Below are positions 1-7,281 of a DNA stretch of 13,604 nucleotides, in pieces. A model generated the notes under the pieces. It made no database searches. It had not been told where the DNA came from and was given only the letters and a program-made list of their open reading frames with translations. Source of the DNA: an uncultured Corynebacterium sp. (GTDB lineage: Bacteria > Actinomycetota > Actinomycetes > Mycobacteriales > Mycobacteriaceae); contig NZ_CAMIHD010000032.1 in assembly GCF_946222835.1 (NCBI RefSeq), positions 1 through 13,604 on the forward strand. Direction: 5' to 3'. The first letter of the stretch is position 1. Each line of letters starts with the position of its first letter. The position numbers were made by a program, and so were the translations under genes.

Positions 1-48
1 GCTCCCCACTAGTAGGTAACTGATTTCTCAGTCCAACTAATGGGGAGC
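1..48. repeat. Long two-part hairpin at the window edge
   Basis: GCTCCCCACTAGT (1-13) faces ACTAATGGGGAGC (36-48), giving a 13-bp stem with a single mismatch. An inner hairpin sits within it: ACTGA (19-23), loop TTTC, TCAGT (28-32). No T-tract follows on the plus strand, and the minus-strand continuation lies outside the window. It could be the terminator of a gene lying to the left, a structured RNA, or a cruciform-forming repeat. The structure is seen directly; the role is unknown. Confidence 0.6.
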
Positions 49-115
49 AGTTCAGTTCGCCCTGGGGTGTCGTCGTTTTCAGCGCGATGAGAAAAACTGC
101 GGCACAATGGAGAAC

Positions 116-970
116 ATGACTGTGCCAACCGTAACTTTCAATGATGACCGCGAAATGCCCCAGCTGGGCCTAGGTACGTACAAGCTCTATGACGAGGAAT
201 GCATCCGCGTTATCCGCGAAGCCATTGATTTAGGCTACCGCCACTTCGATACCGCTACGCTGTACAAGAACGAAGAGGCGGTAGGCACCGCCCTCAAACA
301 GGCGATGGACGCTGGCGACGTCACCCGTGATGAGCTCTTCGTTACTTCCAAGGTCTGGCATTCCCACCACGGTGCGCACAAGGTAGAAGAGGCATTCCAG
401 CAGTCGCTAAAGGATCTGCAGCTGGACTACCTTGACCTGTATCTCATCCACTGGCCGTGGCCGCAGGGTGGACTGTACAACGAGACCTTTGAGGCTATCG
501 CTCGCCTGCAGGGCATGGGCCAGATTGCGTCTATCGGCGTGGCTAATTTCTACGAGGACGTGCTCAAGGATCTGATTTCCGCCACCGGCATCTCTCCGGT
601 ACTCAACCAGGTTGAAATTCACCCGGGCTTTACTCAGTCCAGCCTGCGCGCCTTCCATCACGATAATGACATCGTCACCGAGGCATGGGCCCCGTTGGCA
701 CGCGGGGTAGTGCTCAATAACCCAGTGATTGAGCAAGCTGCCGCTGACCACGAGGCCACCGAGGGCCAGGTAGTTCTGTCCTACCTCATGTCCAAGGGTA
801 TGTCCGTGATCCCGAAGTCCGCGCGCACCGAGCGCCTGAAGGAAAACCTTGCCGCCACCGAGCTGGAGCTTACGGCGGAGGAGGTATCCGCCATCGATGC
901 CCTGGAAGGCCAGGAGGGCTTCGGGCGTATGTTTAATGACCCGCGCGAGTTTCCTGGCGACGGGGAATAG
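116..970 (+). CDS. Aldo/keto reductase (2,5-diketo-D-gluconate reductase-like)
   Basis: Predicted cytosolic NADPH-dependent oxidoreductase that reduces aldehydes and ketones; the true substrate cannot be read. It is a single TIM-barrel domain over almost the whole length, about 284 aa, normal for the family. The AKR signature GYRHFDTA is present. Counting from the ATG at 107, the tetrad is Asp48, Tyr53 (TLYKNE), Lys82 (VTSKVW) and His115 (LIHWPWP). A late IPKSARTERLKEN segment matches the NADPH 2'-phosphate-binding loop. The start is uncertain between ATG 107 and ATG 116. I prefer 116 because the protein then begins MTVP as in corynebacterial relatives and GGAG lies at 109-112, although the spacing of 3 is short. 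The gene stands alone and has its own terminator. Confidence 0.93.
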   Translation: MTVPTVTFNDDREMPQLGLGTYKLYDEECIRVIREAIDLGYRHFDTATLYKNEEAVGTALKQAMDAGDVTRDELFVTSKVWHSHHGAHKVEEAFQQSLKDLQLDYLDLYLIHWPWPQGGLYNETFEAIARLQGMGQIASIGVANFYEDVLKDLISATGISPVLNQVEIHPGFTQSSLRAFHHDNDIVTEAWAPLARGVVLNNPVIEQAAADHEATEGQVVLSYLMSKGMSVIPKSARTERLKENLAATELELTAEEVSAIDALEGQEGFGRMFNDPREFPGDGE

Positions 971-985
971 TCTTACCCGCAGTTT

Positions 986-1013
986 AAGCCCCCTCACCGG
1001 GGGCTTTTCTTTT
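986..1013 (+). terminator. Intrinsic terminator of the aldo/keto reductase gene
   Basis: AAGCCCCC (986-993), loop TCACC, GGGGGCTT (999-1006): a perfect 8-bp GC-rich stem that runs into TTTTCTTTT (1005-1013). It lies 15 bases after the stop codon at 970. Confidence 0.93.
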
Positions 1014-1260
1014 GTCAAGCAACTGTTAACAATCTTTACAGGAGGTGATATTTTCCTTCACCGGGGGTAGTTAGCTAATGATGTTATTGCAGTTCAGCCA
1101 CACCTATAGCGCTGAAAGGGTGGGGGAGTGGAACGTTTTCTTGGCAGAATTTACAACCTTGCAGAAAATGTTCTGTAACTTACAGGGCAACGTGGATAGT
1201 GATAAATAGCACACTATCTCGTGTGACCTAAGACCCTCTCATCCAAGGAGACGATGCTCT
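1014..1260 (+). promoter_or_regulatory. Regulatory gap upstream of the monocarboxylate transporter operon
   Basis: No convincing gene in 247 bases. Candidate promoter: extended -10 TG-A-TAAATA (1200-1208), 17 bases after a weak -35 TTACAG (1180-1185). ACAACCTTGCAGA (1153-1165) matches my memory of the C. glutamicum RamB box (RRAACTTTGCAAA) at about 10 of 13 positions. Three inverted repeats cluster around it: CAGAA-N4-TTCTG (1162-1175), GATAGTG-N10-CACTATC (1195-1218, spanning the -10) and CACAC-N6-GTGTG (1210-1225). In C. glutamicum mctC is controlled by RamA and RamB, so this arrangement is plausible here. A perfect Shine-Dalgarno string, AGGAGGTGAT (1040-1049), has no start codon behind it. 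Confidence 0.5.
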
Positions 1261-1608
1261 ATGAGTAACGTAGCTGCAACTCCTGTCTCGCGCCGCGAAC
1301 CTACCGGTAGCGAGTTCATCGCGATGCGTGACTCCGCCAAATTCGGCGAGCTGCGCCGCACCTACCGGAGTTTCACCTTCCCTATGACCGTGGCCTTCTT
1401 CGTGTGGTACGTGGTCTACGTCCTAGCTGCCGTGTTCGCCCCTGACTTTATGGCCACCGAGCTCGGCGGCGGCTGGAATATTGGCTTAGTGATCGGCCTG
1501 GCCCAGTTCCTTACCACCTTCATCATCACGTGGATCTACGTGAAATATGCCAATAAGAATATCGAGCCAAAGTCGGCCGCTATCCGTGAAGAGTTGGAGG
1601 CCATGTAA
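1261..1608 (+). CDS. DUF485 membrane protein, partner of the MctC-type transporter
   Basis: Small inner-membrane protein of 115 aa, the usual DUF485 length. DUF485 genes habitually precede acetate/monocarboxylate sodium-solute symporter genes and are thought to act with the transporter; their exact role is not settled. Two membrane helices are clear, about residues 37-60 (FPMTVAFFVWYVVYVLAAVF) and 72-96 (IGLVIGLAQFLTTFIITWIY), separated by a short loop with LGGGWN. The N-terminus is hydrophilic and the C-terminus charged (KYANKNIEP). AAGGAG at 1245-1250 lies 10 bases before the ATG. A nearer ATG at 1254 would give only MLYE-stop, so 1261 is the start. The stop codon overlaps the next start (TAATG). 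Confidence 0.9.
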   Translation: MSNVAATPVSRREPTGSEFIAMRDSAKFGELRRTYRSFTFPMTVAFFVWYVVYVLAAVFAPDFMATELGGGWNIGLVIGLAQFLTTFIITWIYVKYANKNIEPKSAAIREELEAM

Positions 1609-3252
1609 TGACTACCACCATCCTCGCCGCCGAGTCTTCCGCAGGCAATCCCATCCTGAATATCTCCATCTTCGGTATCTTCCTCTTGGTCACCATGGCG
1701 GTGGTGTTGCGTGCTGGAAAGACCACGAAGAAGGCTTCGGACTTCTATACCGGAGGCGGTAGCTTCTCCGGCCGCCAGAACGGCTTGGCCATTTCTGGTG
1801 ACTACCTCTCCGCCGCCTCCTTCCTGGGCATCGTTGGCGCTGTCGCGCTTAACGGCTATGACGGCTTCTTGTACTCGGTGGGCTTCTTCGTTGCTTGGTT
1901 GGTAGCACTCATGCTCGTCGCTGAGCCCATGCGTAACGTCGGCCGCTTCACTATGGCCGACGTCTTGTCTTTCCGTTTGAAGCAGAGGCCTGTACGTGTG
2001 GCGGCGTCTATCGCCACCCTCTTTGTCACGCTCTTCTATCTCATCGCGCAGATGGCCGGCGCCGGCTCCTTGGTGGCCGTGCTGCTGGATATCCACGATT
2101 TCAAGTGGCAAGCGCTCGTGGTGGGCGTCGTGGGTGTGCTCATGATTGTCTATGTTCTGGTCGGCGGCATGAAGGGCACCACCTACGTGCAGATGATCAA
2201 GGCCGTACTGCTGGTAGCCGGCGTGGTGATCATGTGCTTCTTGGTCTTTATCGCCCTGCGCGGCGGATTTAGCACTCTGTTCAATAACGCCATTGATATG
2301 CACGCCGCCTCTGAACAGATTAAGGAGAAGGGCTATGAAGCTAAAGACATCATGGCCCCAGGCCTGAAATATGGTGCTACCACCGCCACCAAGCTGGATT
2401 TCATCTCCTTGGGCATTTCGCTGGTGCTTGGTGTGGGCGGCCTGCCGCACGTGCTGATGCGCTTTTATACCGTGCCAACCGCCACCGAGGCTCGCCGCTC
2501 CGTGACCTGGGCGATTGTTATCATCGGTGCCTTCTACCTTATGACCCTGGTCCTGGGGTACGGTGCCGCCGCCCTGGTTGGTCCGGATCGCATCCTCTCC
2601 GCGCCGGGCGGCGCCAATGCCGCAGCACCGCTGCTCGCGCTGGAGATTGGCGGCTCTATCTTCATGGCGATCATTTCCGCTGTGGCCTTCGCTACCGTGC
2701 TCGCCGTGGTTGCCGGCCTAGCCATTACCGCCTCTGCTTCGATTGCGCACGATATCTATCACGCGGTGATCCGCAATGGTGAGTCCACCGAGGCCGAGCA
2801 GGTCCGCGTCTCCCAAGCCACCGTGGTGGTCCTCGGTATTGTTTCCATTATCTTGGGCATCCTGGCCATGACCCAGAACGTGGCCTTCCTGGTTTCCTTG
2901 GCCTTTGCGGTTGCGGCTTCTGCCAACCTGCCGACTATCCTATACTCCCCTCTACTGGCGCCGCTTTAATACCGCGGGCGCAGTGGCCTCCATGTACACC
3001 GGCGTGGTGTCTTGCCTGGTGCTCATCTTCTTCTCCCCGGCGGTCTCTGGTTCTGAGACCTCCATGTTCCCCGGTGCGGACTGGGCTATCTTCCCGCTTT
3101 CCTCGCCGGGATTGGTATCCATTCCGCTGTCCTTCTTTGTTGGTTGGTTGGTCTCCGTCATGACCAAGCCAGACGACTTGGAAGAGCTTTCTGCAGAGAT
3201 GGAAGTCCGCTCGCTTACCGGCGTAGGCGTGGAGGCACCCGTGCAGCATTAA
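1608..3252 (+). pseudogene. mctC: MctC-like monocarboxylate/sodium symporter, frameshifted
   Basis: Member of the sodium:solute symporter family, resembling C. glutamicum MctC, which takes up acetate, propionate and pyruvate. The first frame runs from ATG 1608 (GGAGG at 1596-1600) through many hydrophobic helices, including the family-like segment SAASFLGIVGAVA, to residue 447 (LPTILYS). A run of four C at 2947-2950 then shifts the frame: the current frame ends after PLLAPL at 2969. The other frame continues from 2950 with LYWRRFNTAGAVASMYTG and runs 100 aa to 3252. Removing one C restores a 547-aa protein, about the normal family length. As written, the last membrane helices and the cytoplasmic tail are lost, so transport is probably abolished. 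The start overlaps the DUF485 stop, indicating translational coupling. The alternative is an assembly error. Confidence 0.88.
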
Positions 3253-3283
3253 TTGCTTGGATAGTGCACTCAACCGGTAACAT
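3253..3283 (+). promoter_or_regulatory. Candidate promoter for a leaderless lipoprotein mRNA
   Basis: TTGCTT (3253-3258) and TAACAT (3278-3283) are possible -35 and -10 boxes with a slightly long 19-base spacer. The -10 lies 8 bases before the GTG at 3292, so transcription would start at or next to the start codon. No Shine-Dalgarno sequence is visible before that GTG. Leaderless transcripts are common in corynebacteria. Confidence 0.4.
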
Positions 3284-3291
3284 GTATCGAC

Positions 3292-4338
3292 GTGTTTAAA
3301 ACGTCGTTGACTCGCAAGGCGGCATCAGTGAAAGCTGGTGCCGCCTTGGCGGTATGTATGCTTGCCCTGACCACTACTGCGTGCAGCAACGATCAGCGCG
3401 AAAGCGACGCGCTTGCCGACGCCCCCTCGGGATCAACAGACACCAACCGCGACGTCCCACCAGAAATCAATGAGTTTCTAGAAGGCGATGAAGGGCGCTC
3501 GGTTACCTATATTCGCCTGCATGATGGCATGCACATGGGCTCTGCTTCAGAGCACGAGGCTCGCCCGGCGCTTAGCCTCATTAAGCTCTATATCGCCACC
3601 TACGTTATGGAAAAGGGCGAGTACGAAGATAAGTATGAGGCGCTGGATATGATTGCTAGCTCCTCTGATAAGTCCGCCGAAGACCTTTTTGATAAATACC
3701 CAGAGTCCATCGACACCATTGCCGATGAATTCCACCTCGAATCCACCAAAGCCGGCGAGAAGTGGGGCTACTCGCAGACCTCTACGTATGACGTTGCCAG
3801 CTTCATTTCGCAGCTCATCGAGCGCGATGAAACCCACCCAGTGCTCGTAGCTATGGCGCATGCCGATCCCATCTCTGAGGATGGCTACCGCCAGGACTAT
3901 GGCACCGCCAAGCTCTCTAACGTGGTGGGCAGCAAGTGGGGCTGGTCCAATGATAAGTCCATCAACTCTTCCGTCTCCTTTGGAGAGAACTTCGTAGCCG
4001 CTGCCTCCATCAATGGCTCATCCGATGAGCTTACTGATTACGTAAAGGATGAAGTCACCGGAAAGAACCTGGGCAAGGCCACCGAGCGCTTCCTTAAGTA
4101 CAAAGGCGGCGAGGACGTCCCACCGATTGAAACTACTACCTCGGAGACCTCCACGACGTCGTCTAGCAAGAAGGATAAGGACGAAAAACCTGGCACAGGG
4201 AAGAAGGATAAATCCGCGTCGAAGGAACCTACTAGCGAGTCCACTACGTCCGAGAAGAAGGATAAAGGCAGCTCCGATAAGAAGTCCGCAGATAAAAAGA
4301 AAGGCTCAGAGAAAACCTCTGAGCCCTCTAAAAAGTAG
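3292..4338 (+). CDS. Lipoprotein with class A beta-lactamase/PBP-like domain and Lys/Ser-rich tail
   Basis: Probable surface lipoprotein of 348 aa. The signal peptide is basic (FKTSLTRKAASVK) then hydrophobic, ending in a weak lipobox TTAC with the lipidated Cys at 31. The middle domain (about 60-270) follows the layout of serine beta-lactamase-like proteins: Ser95-Leu-Ile-Lys98 as the SxxK motif, Ser125-Asp-Lys127 where SDN is usual, and Lys215-Trp-Gly217 where KTG is usual. The last two motifs are altered, so catalysis is uncertain and a cell-wall-binding role is possible. Residues from about 280 are a disordered, highly charged Thr/Ser/Lys/Glu tail. The start is GTG without an SD; GTG 3328 (residue 13) is an alternative that would shorten the n-region. 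The 3' end lies 2 bases from the convergent DUF1906 gene. Confidence 0.8.
   Translation: MFKTSLTRKAASVKAGAALAVCMLALTTTACSNDQRESDALADAPSGSTDTNRDVPPEINEFLEGDEGRSVTYIRLHDGMHMGSASEHEARPALSLIKLYIATYVMEKGEYEDKYEALDMIASSSDKSAEDLFDKYPESIDTIADEFHLESTKAGEKWGYSQTSTYDVASFISQLIERDETHPVLVAMAHADPISEDGYRQDYGTAKLSNVVGSKWGWSNDKSINSSVSFGENFVAAASINGSSDELTDYVKDEVTGKNLGKATERFLKYKGGEDVPPIETTTSETSTTSSSKKDKDEKPGTGKKDKSASKEPTSESTTSEKKDKGSSDKKSADKKKGSEKTSEPSKK
4291..4325 (-). terminator. Intrinsic terminator of the DUF1906 gene, inside the opposing coding end
   Basis: Read on the minus strand: GGCTCAGAG, loop GTTTT, CTCTGAGCC (a perfect 9-bp stem, 4303-4325), then TTTCTTTTTATC (4302 down to 4291). It starts 15 bases past the DUF1906 stop codon. 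The same bases code for the KKKGSEKTSEPSKK end of the lipoprotein; its AAA/AAG lysine codons supply the T-tract on the other strand. Confidence 0.88.
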
Positions 4339-4340
4339 TA

Positions 4341-5333
4341 CTACCTCGCCTTAGTAACCGTTTCGGCAACGATCTTCGCTAGCTGGCGAATTTGATCGTT
4401 GCTCAACGTTTTGCCATTGAAAGTTACGCCATCCGCAGTTACCTGCGGTAGCTCTGGCAGCTCCGGGTGCTTGCTCTGTAGCTGCGAGCTCAGCTGATTT
4501 ATCAGGTCGGACGAGCCATTGCTCGGGGCCGTGGCCTGCGGCTGAGTCTTTGGCTGTGGTTTCTTGGTGGTCGGCTTTTTCGCCGGTGCAGGTGCTGCGG
4601 ACCTGCCCGGTGTCCACTGGCCCCAGTCATCGGCATAGACCTCGTTAACGTCTACGATGACGCCGCCGATGGTCTGCTGCTTGCCGTGCGGCAGCTGGTG
4701 AATAGTGGTGCGCGGGTGAATCTTGCCGTTGGAACCCCAGTCATGCATCCAGAAGTACTTGCCAATGCCGTCCTGGATTGCCCACTCGATGGTGTTGTAG
4801 TTGCCGTAGACACCTGTCTGGTAGCCGGCCAGCTCCAAGGTCTTGGAAAACGCCTGCAGGTATGGGCGGATTTGGCGGGTGTACTGCTCGCGGGTGGGGT
4901 TATCGTCGATAGCGATATAGATCGGACGCTTGGTTGGGCCGCCTGCCTTCTTGTGTAGCGCAATCGCCTTCGGTGCGTGAATTGCAGCACCTGCTGCGCC
5001 CTGCTTCCAATCCGCGGTTTCTGCGCGGCCAAATTGGTAAACGGAAGCGGTAGGCAGGCCTGCTGCCGCATTGGCCTTAGTCTCCTTGAGAGTTACTGGC
5101 TTGCCGGTCATCCAGGCCGCGCCGGGGCGCTTGTCGGAGACGTAGCGAATCGCGCCCATGTGGCCGGCATTCTTAATTGCCTGCGGGGAAGGAACGCCGG
5201 CAGAGAAATCAATGATGGTGCCGCGCACCGGTCCGAGTGCTGCCGCATTCGGACCGGCAGCACCGATAGCGCCTGCGGTCAGGGCGAGAGCGCCGACCTT
5301 AAAGAGGCCGCGACGAGAGAAAGATGGTGACAT
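4341..5333 (-). CDS. Tat-exported DUF1906 (glycoside-hydrolase-like, Rv2525c-type) protein
   Basis: Predicted secreted protein of 330 aa. The N-terminus carries a twin-arginine signal (SRRGLFK, residues 6-12) followed by an Ala/Gly-rich hydrophobic stretch to about 33. Residues 37-236 form a DUF1906 domain: it opens GTIIDFSAGVPSPQAIKNAG, contains IYIAIDDNP and GVYGNYNTIEWA, and ends VIVDVNEVYADDWGQW, the pattern of the TIM-barrel glycoside-hydrolase-like family that includes mycobacterial Rv2525c. A Pro/Lys/Ala linker (243-272) leads to a C-terminal helical region (273-330). The substrate is unknown; action on cell-envelope polysaccharide is an inference. AGGAG lies 6 bases before the ATG. 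It follows the OsmC gene on the same strand after a 113-base gap and ends against the lipoprotein gene. Confidence 0.87.
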   Translation of the reverse strand: MSPSFSRRGLFKVGALALTAGAIGAAGPNAAALGPVRGTIIDFSAGVPSPQAIKNAGHMGAIRYVSDKRPGAAWMTGKPVTLKETKANAAAGLPTASVYQFGRAETADWKQGAAGAAIHAPKAIALHKKAGGPTKRPIYIAIDDNPTREQYTRQIRPYLQAFSKTLELAGYQTGVYGNYNTIEWAIQDGIGKYFWMHDWGSNGKIHPRTTIHQLPHGKQQTIGGVIVDVNEVYADDWGQWTPGRSAAPAPAKKPTTKKPQPKTQPQATAPSNGSSDLINQLSSQLQSKHPELPELPQVTADGVTFNGKTLSNDQIRQLAKIVAETVTKAR

Positions 5334-5446
5334 GTAGAGCTCCTGCAGTAATCACATTTGTCACAGTGGTTAACAACTGCACCATAGCAGGAGGTCTAGA
5401 GTCCCAGCCGAAACGCAACCGCATGTCGCGTTTTTACTTAGTGGCG

Positions 5447-5875
5447 CTATTTCGAGTCGTTGCTAAACAACACTCGCGTGGGGTTCTCAACCGTGCGCGA
5501 CACCGTGCAGTCCTTTTCGTGGGAGATACGAATCAGGTTGTCCACCAGCATGCGCGCTTGGTTGCCCTCCGGCGTATCCGGGAACGATAGATCGAAGCCC
5601 ACACGCACTTCCGACAGTCGCGATGCCCCGTCCTCATTTACGCGGTCGCCTTCCACGTGCACGTCGAAGGATTCCGGTTCCGCGCGCCGGGAGGTCACCA
5701 CATCCACGTCCACCGCCGAACACCCCGCAACGGCTGCGAGCAAGAGTTCAACAGGGGAGAGGCGCCCCTCACCACTGCCAAACTCAATGCTGGCTCCGGC
5801 AGCATTGGTAGCGCGGTATATGGCGGTATCGAGGCGGGTGAGGTCTACGGCGTATTGCTTCATTACTTCAGACAT
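5447..5875 (-). CDS. OsmC/Ohr family protein
   Basis: Cytosolic protein of 142 aa, the usual OsmC size. Family members are thiol-dependent peroxidases that reduce organic hydroperoxides. The hallmark SPVELLLAAVAGCSAVDV carries the first Cys (52) and ISHEKDCTVSRTV the second (Cys123), the two positions of the peroxidatic and resolving cysteines. This member belongs to the general OsmC/YhfA-like group rather than clear Ohr; its exact substrate is unknown. The start is ATG 5875 or the in-frame ATG four codons later. No good SD is seen; TAAACT lies about 7 bases before the first ATG and could be the -10 of a leaderless transcript. It is divergent from the DJ-1-like gene. Confidence 0.9.
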   Translation of the reverse strand: MSEVMKQYAVDLTRLDTAIYRATNAAGASIEFGSGEGRLSPVELLLAAVAGCSAVDVDVVTSRRAEPESFDVHVEGDRVNEDGASRLSEVRVGFDLSFPDTPEGNQARMLVDNLIRISHEKDCTVSRTVENPTRVLFSNDSK

Positions 5876-5951
5876 GTGGCCAGTTTAAGGCGAGGAAGCA
5901 GGTCGTTCGAGTGCCTAATATTTATTGGAAATCCTGCGTATTGTGAGTTCC
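5876..5951. promoter_or_regulatory. Shared divergent promoter region of the OsmC and DJ-1-like genes
   Basis: 76 bases separate the two starts. Rightward, TAATAT (5916-5921) is a good -10, which would leave a leader of about 24 bases; no clear -35 is visible. Leftward, the complement of 5883-5888 reads TAAACT close to the OsmC start. Joint stress regulation is possible, but no clear operator was found. Confidence 0.4.
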
Positions 5952-6581
5952 ATGAAGATCATTGCTATTTACGCAACGGAAACTATGTCTGATTGGGAGT
6001 ATGCCTACCTCACAACCCAGGTAGCTGAAGCTGAGGCCCAAGTACCGGATCGCTTCAAGGTCTTGTTTGTTGGCGAATCGCTAGAAGCCGTTCGCTCCAA
6101 GGGCGGAATCGAGGTGGTTCCAGCCCTGACCTTGCAGGACGTCCAGAATAGGACTGATATTGCGGCGTTCGTGGTGCCAGGAGCAGATACATACTTTGAC
6201 GGGCACGAACAGCTGTTGGAGACGGTTAATGTCTTAAAAGAGAATGAAGTGCTCTTGGCAGCAATCTGTGGTGGAACTTTGGCTTTTGCTCGTGCTGGGG
6301 TGCTGGACCACTGCGAACACACTTCAAATGCGCAAGGCTTTCTTGCCTCAGTGAACTACACCAACACCCAAGGCTACAAAGAAGACGATGTGGTTTTTGA
6401 TGGTGGAGTGATAACAGCATCAGGCTTGGCTTCAGTTTCTTTCACCGCGGCGGTATTGCGCGCGGCGGGCGTTTACCCAGATGATGTCGTGGACGCTTGG
6501 ATTCAATTGCATGAGCAAAGAACAGAAGCGGCCTTCGTTGAACATATGAATAAGGTTCAGGCGTGGGCCTGTTCAAACTAG
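5952..6581 (+). CDS. DJ-1/PfpI family (class I glutamine amidotransferase-like) protein
   Basis: Cytosolic protein of 209 aa from ATG 5952. The DJ-1/PfpI fold is indicated by the KIIAIYATET start strand, FVVPGADTYF and the nucleophile elbow LLAAICGGTLAFARAGVLD with Cys106. An acidic residue in DWEYAY (Glu15) sits where the family's conserved Glu is found, and HTSN follows the elbow. Family roles include chaperone/deglycase, protease-like and hydratase activities, and this member cannot be assigned. Upstream in-frame TTG 5925 and GTG 5943 would extend it; ATG 5952 fits the family N-terminus best, although its SD is poor. The base composition appears more AT-rich than that of the genes to its left. 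Confidence 0.86.
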   Translation: MKIIAIYATETMSDWEYAYLTTQVAEAEAQVPDRFKVLFVGESLEAVRSKGGIEVVPALTLQDVQNRTDIAAFVVPGADTYFDGHEQLLETVNVLKENEVLLAAICGGTLAFARAGVLDHCEHTSNAQGFLASVNYTNTQGYKEDDVVFDGGVITASGLASVSFTAAVLRAAGVYPDDVVDAWIQLHEQRTEAAFVEHMNKVQAWACSN

Positions 6582-6834
6582 CTGGAGTTACCGAAGACCA
6601 CTTCAACGATTCGGGTTCTTGTTGAAACAAAAGCGGCCTGGCATTCAGCGCTTGTATTTCTCGGCGCAGGCCTTTGAATATTAAGCTACCGGACCTAATA
6701 ATCAACTAACTAGTTGACCGTAACTTCAACCAGCCCTGTGATTCAAAACGATGACGAATGTAGAAGGATAAGTCCTTAGAGTATTTGATTCATCGCTACT
6801 CCGGCCGTGGCAGCGGTTGGGAAGGAGAATGACC
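6582..6834 (+). promoter_or_regulatory. Intergenic region with palindromic operator candidate
   Basis: 253 bases without a recognisable gene. The notable element is TCAACTAACTAGTTGA (6702-6717), a perfect 7-2-7 inverted repeat of the type bound by MarR- or TetR-like repressors. A TTGACC (6714-6719) overlaps its right half and might be a -35, but no good -10 is found at the right distance. The end of the region carries GAAGGAG (6821-6827), the ribosome site of the next gene. The first part (6582-6700) shows only broken reading frames with no recognisable domain. Confidence 0.5.
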
Positions 6835-7281
6835 ATGAAAGCTTTGTATTGGGCATCCATTTTCTACCTTGTCTTGGGATTGGGAGCCGGGGTCTTCTAC
6901 CGCGAATTCACGCGTGCCAATGATTTTCCCGAGGGTGAGTTCACTCAGTTGAGCGTGGCGCATACTCACTTGCTGGCGCTCGGTTTCATGATGAGCCTTA
7001 TCTTCTTGCTATTGGAGAAGGTCTTTGGTCTGTCGCGCAGTCGCGGTCAGTTCAATGCGTTCTTCTGGCTCTACAACGTCGGCGTGGTCGTCACTGTTGG
7101 AGTCATGATCTGGCACGGATGCTTGACTGTCCTAGGGGAAGAGTCCACTGCAATGATCTCCGGGATCGCTGGTCTTGGTCATATCCTCATTACGATTGGC
7201 CTGATTGCATTCATTGCAGCACTAGGCAATGCCATCAGCGAGGCTCAAGAAGCTAAGGCCCAACCCGTAGCAGGTGACTAA
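6835..7281 (+). CDS. DUF2871 family membrane protein
   Basis: Integral membrane protein of 148 aa with four predicted helices, at about residues 4-20, 45-62, 76-98 and 108-131. The DUF2871 pattern is clear: YLVLGLGAGVFYREFT, then QLSVAHTHLLALGF and LLLEKVFGL, with conserved His43 and His45 at the start of helix 2. No biochemical function is known to me for this family. The start is ATG 6835, because AAGGAG (6822-6827) lies 7 bases before it; ATG 6829 would be only 1 base from the SD. The stop codon overlaps the first ATG of the MFS pseudogene (TAATG), so the two once formed a coupled operon. Confidence 0.85.
   Translation: MKALYWASIFYLVLGLGAGVFYREFTRANDFPEGEFTQLSVAHTHLLALGFMMSLIFLLLEKVFGLSRSRGQFNAFFWLYNVGVVVTVGVMIWHGCLTVLGEESTAMISGIAGLGHILITIGLIAFIAALGNAISEAQEAKAQPVAGD

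Noticed and set aside
407..1018. Minus-strand open frame opposite the aldo/keto reductase gene
   Set aside because: The plus-strand frame has full AKR motifs; the minus frame begins inside the terminator and has no recognisable features.
1078..1209. 43-codon plus-strand frame upstream of the DUF485 gene
   Set aside because: No ribosome site near its ATG (the strong SD is 28 bases away) and it covers the probable promoter and repeats; length is easily reached by chance.
1536..2450. Long minus-strand open frame (304 codons) opposite the transporter gene
   Set aside because: It is a His/Asp/Glu/Gln-rich low-complexity product, the usual antisense image of a high-GC membrane-protein gene, and shows no domain or ribosome site.
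6442..6705. Minus-strand 87-codon frame overlapping the end of the DJ-1-like gene
   Set aside because: It overlaps a well-supported gene, starts at the edge of the palindrome and has no recognisable domain or ribosome site.
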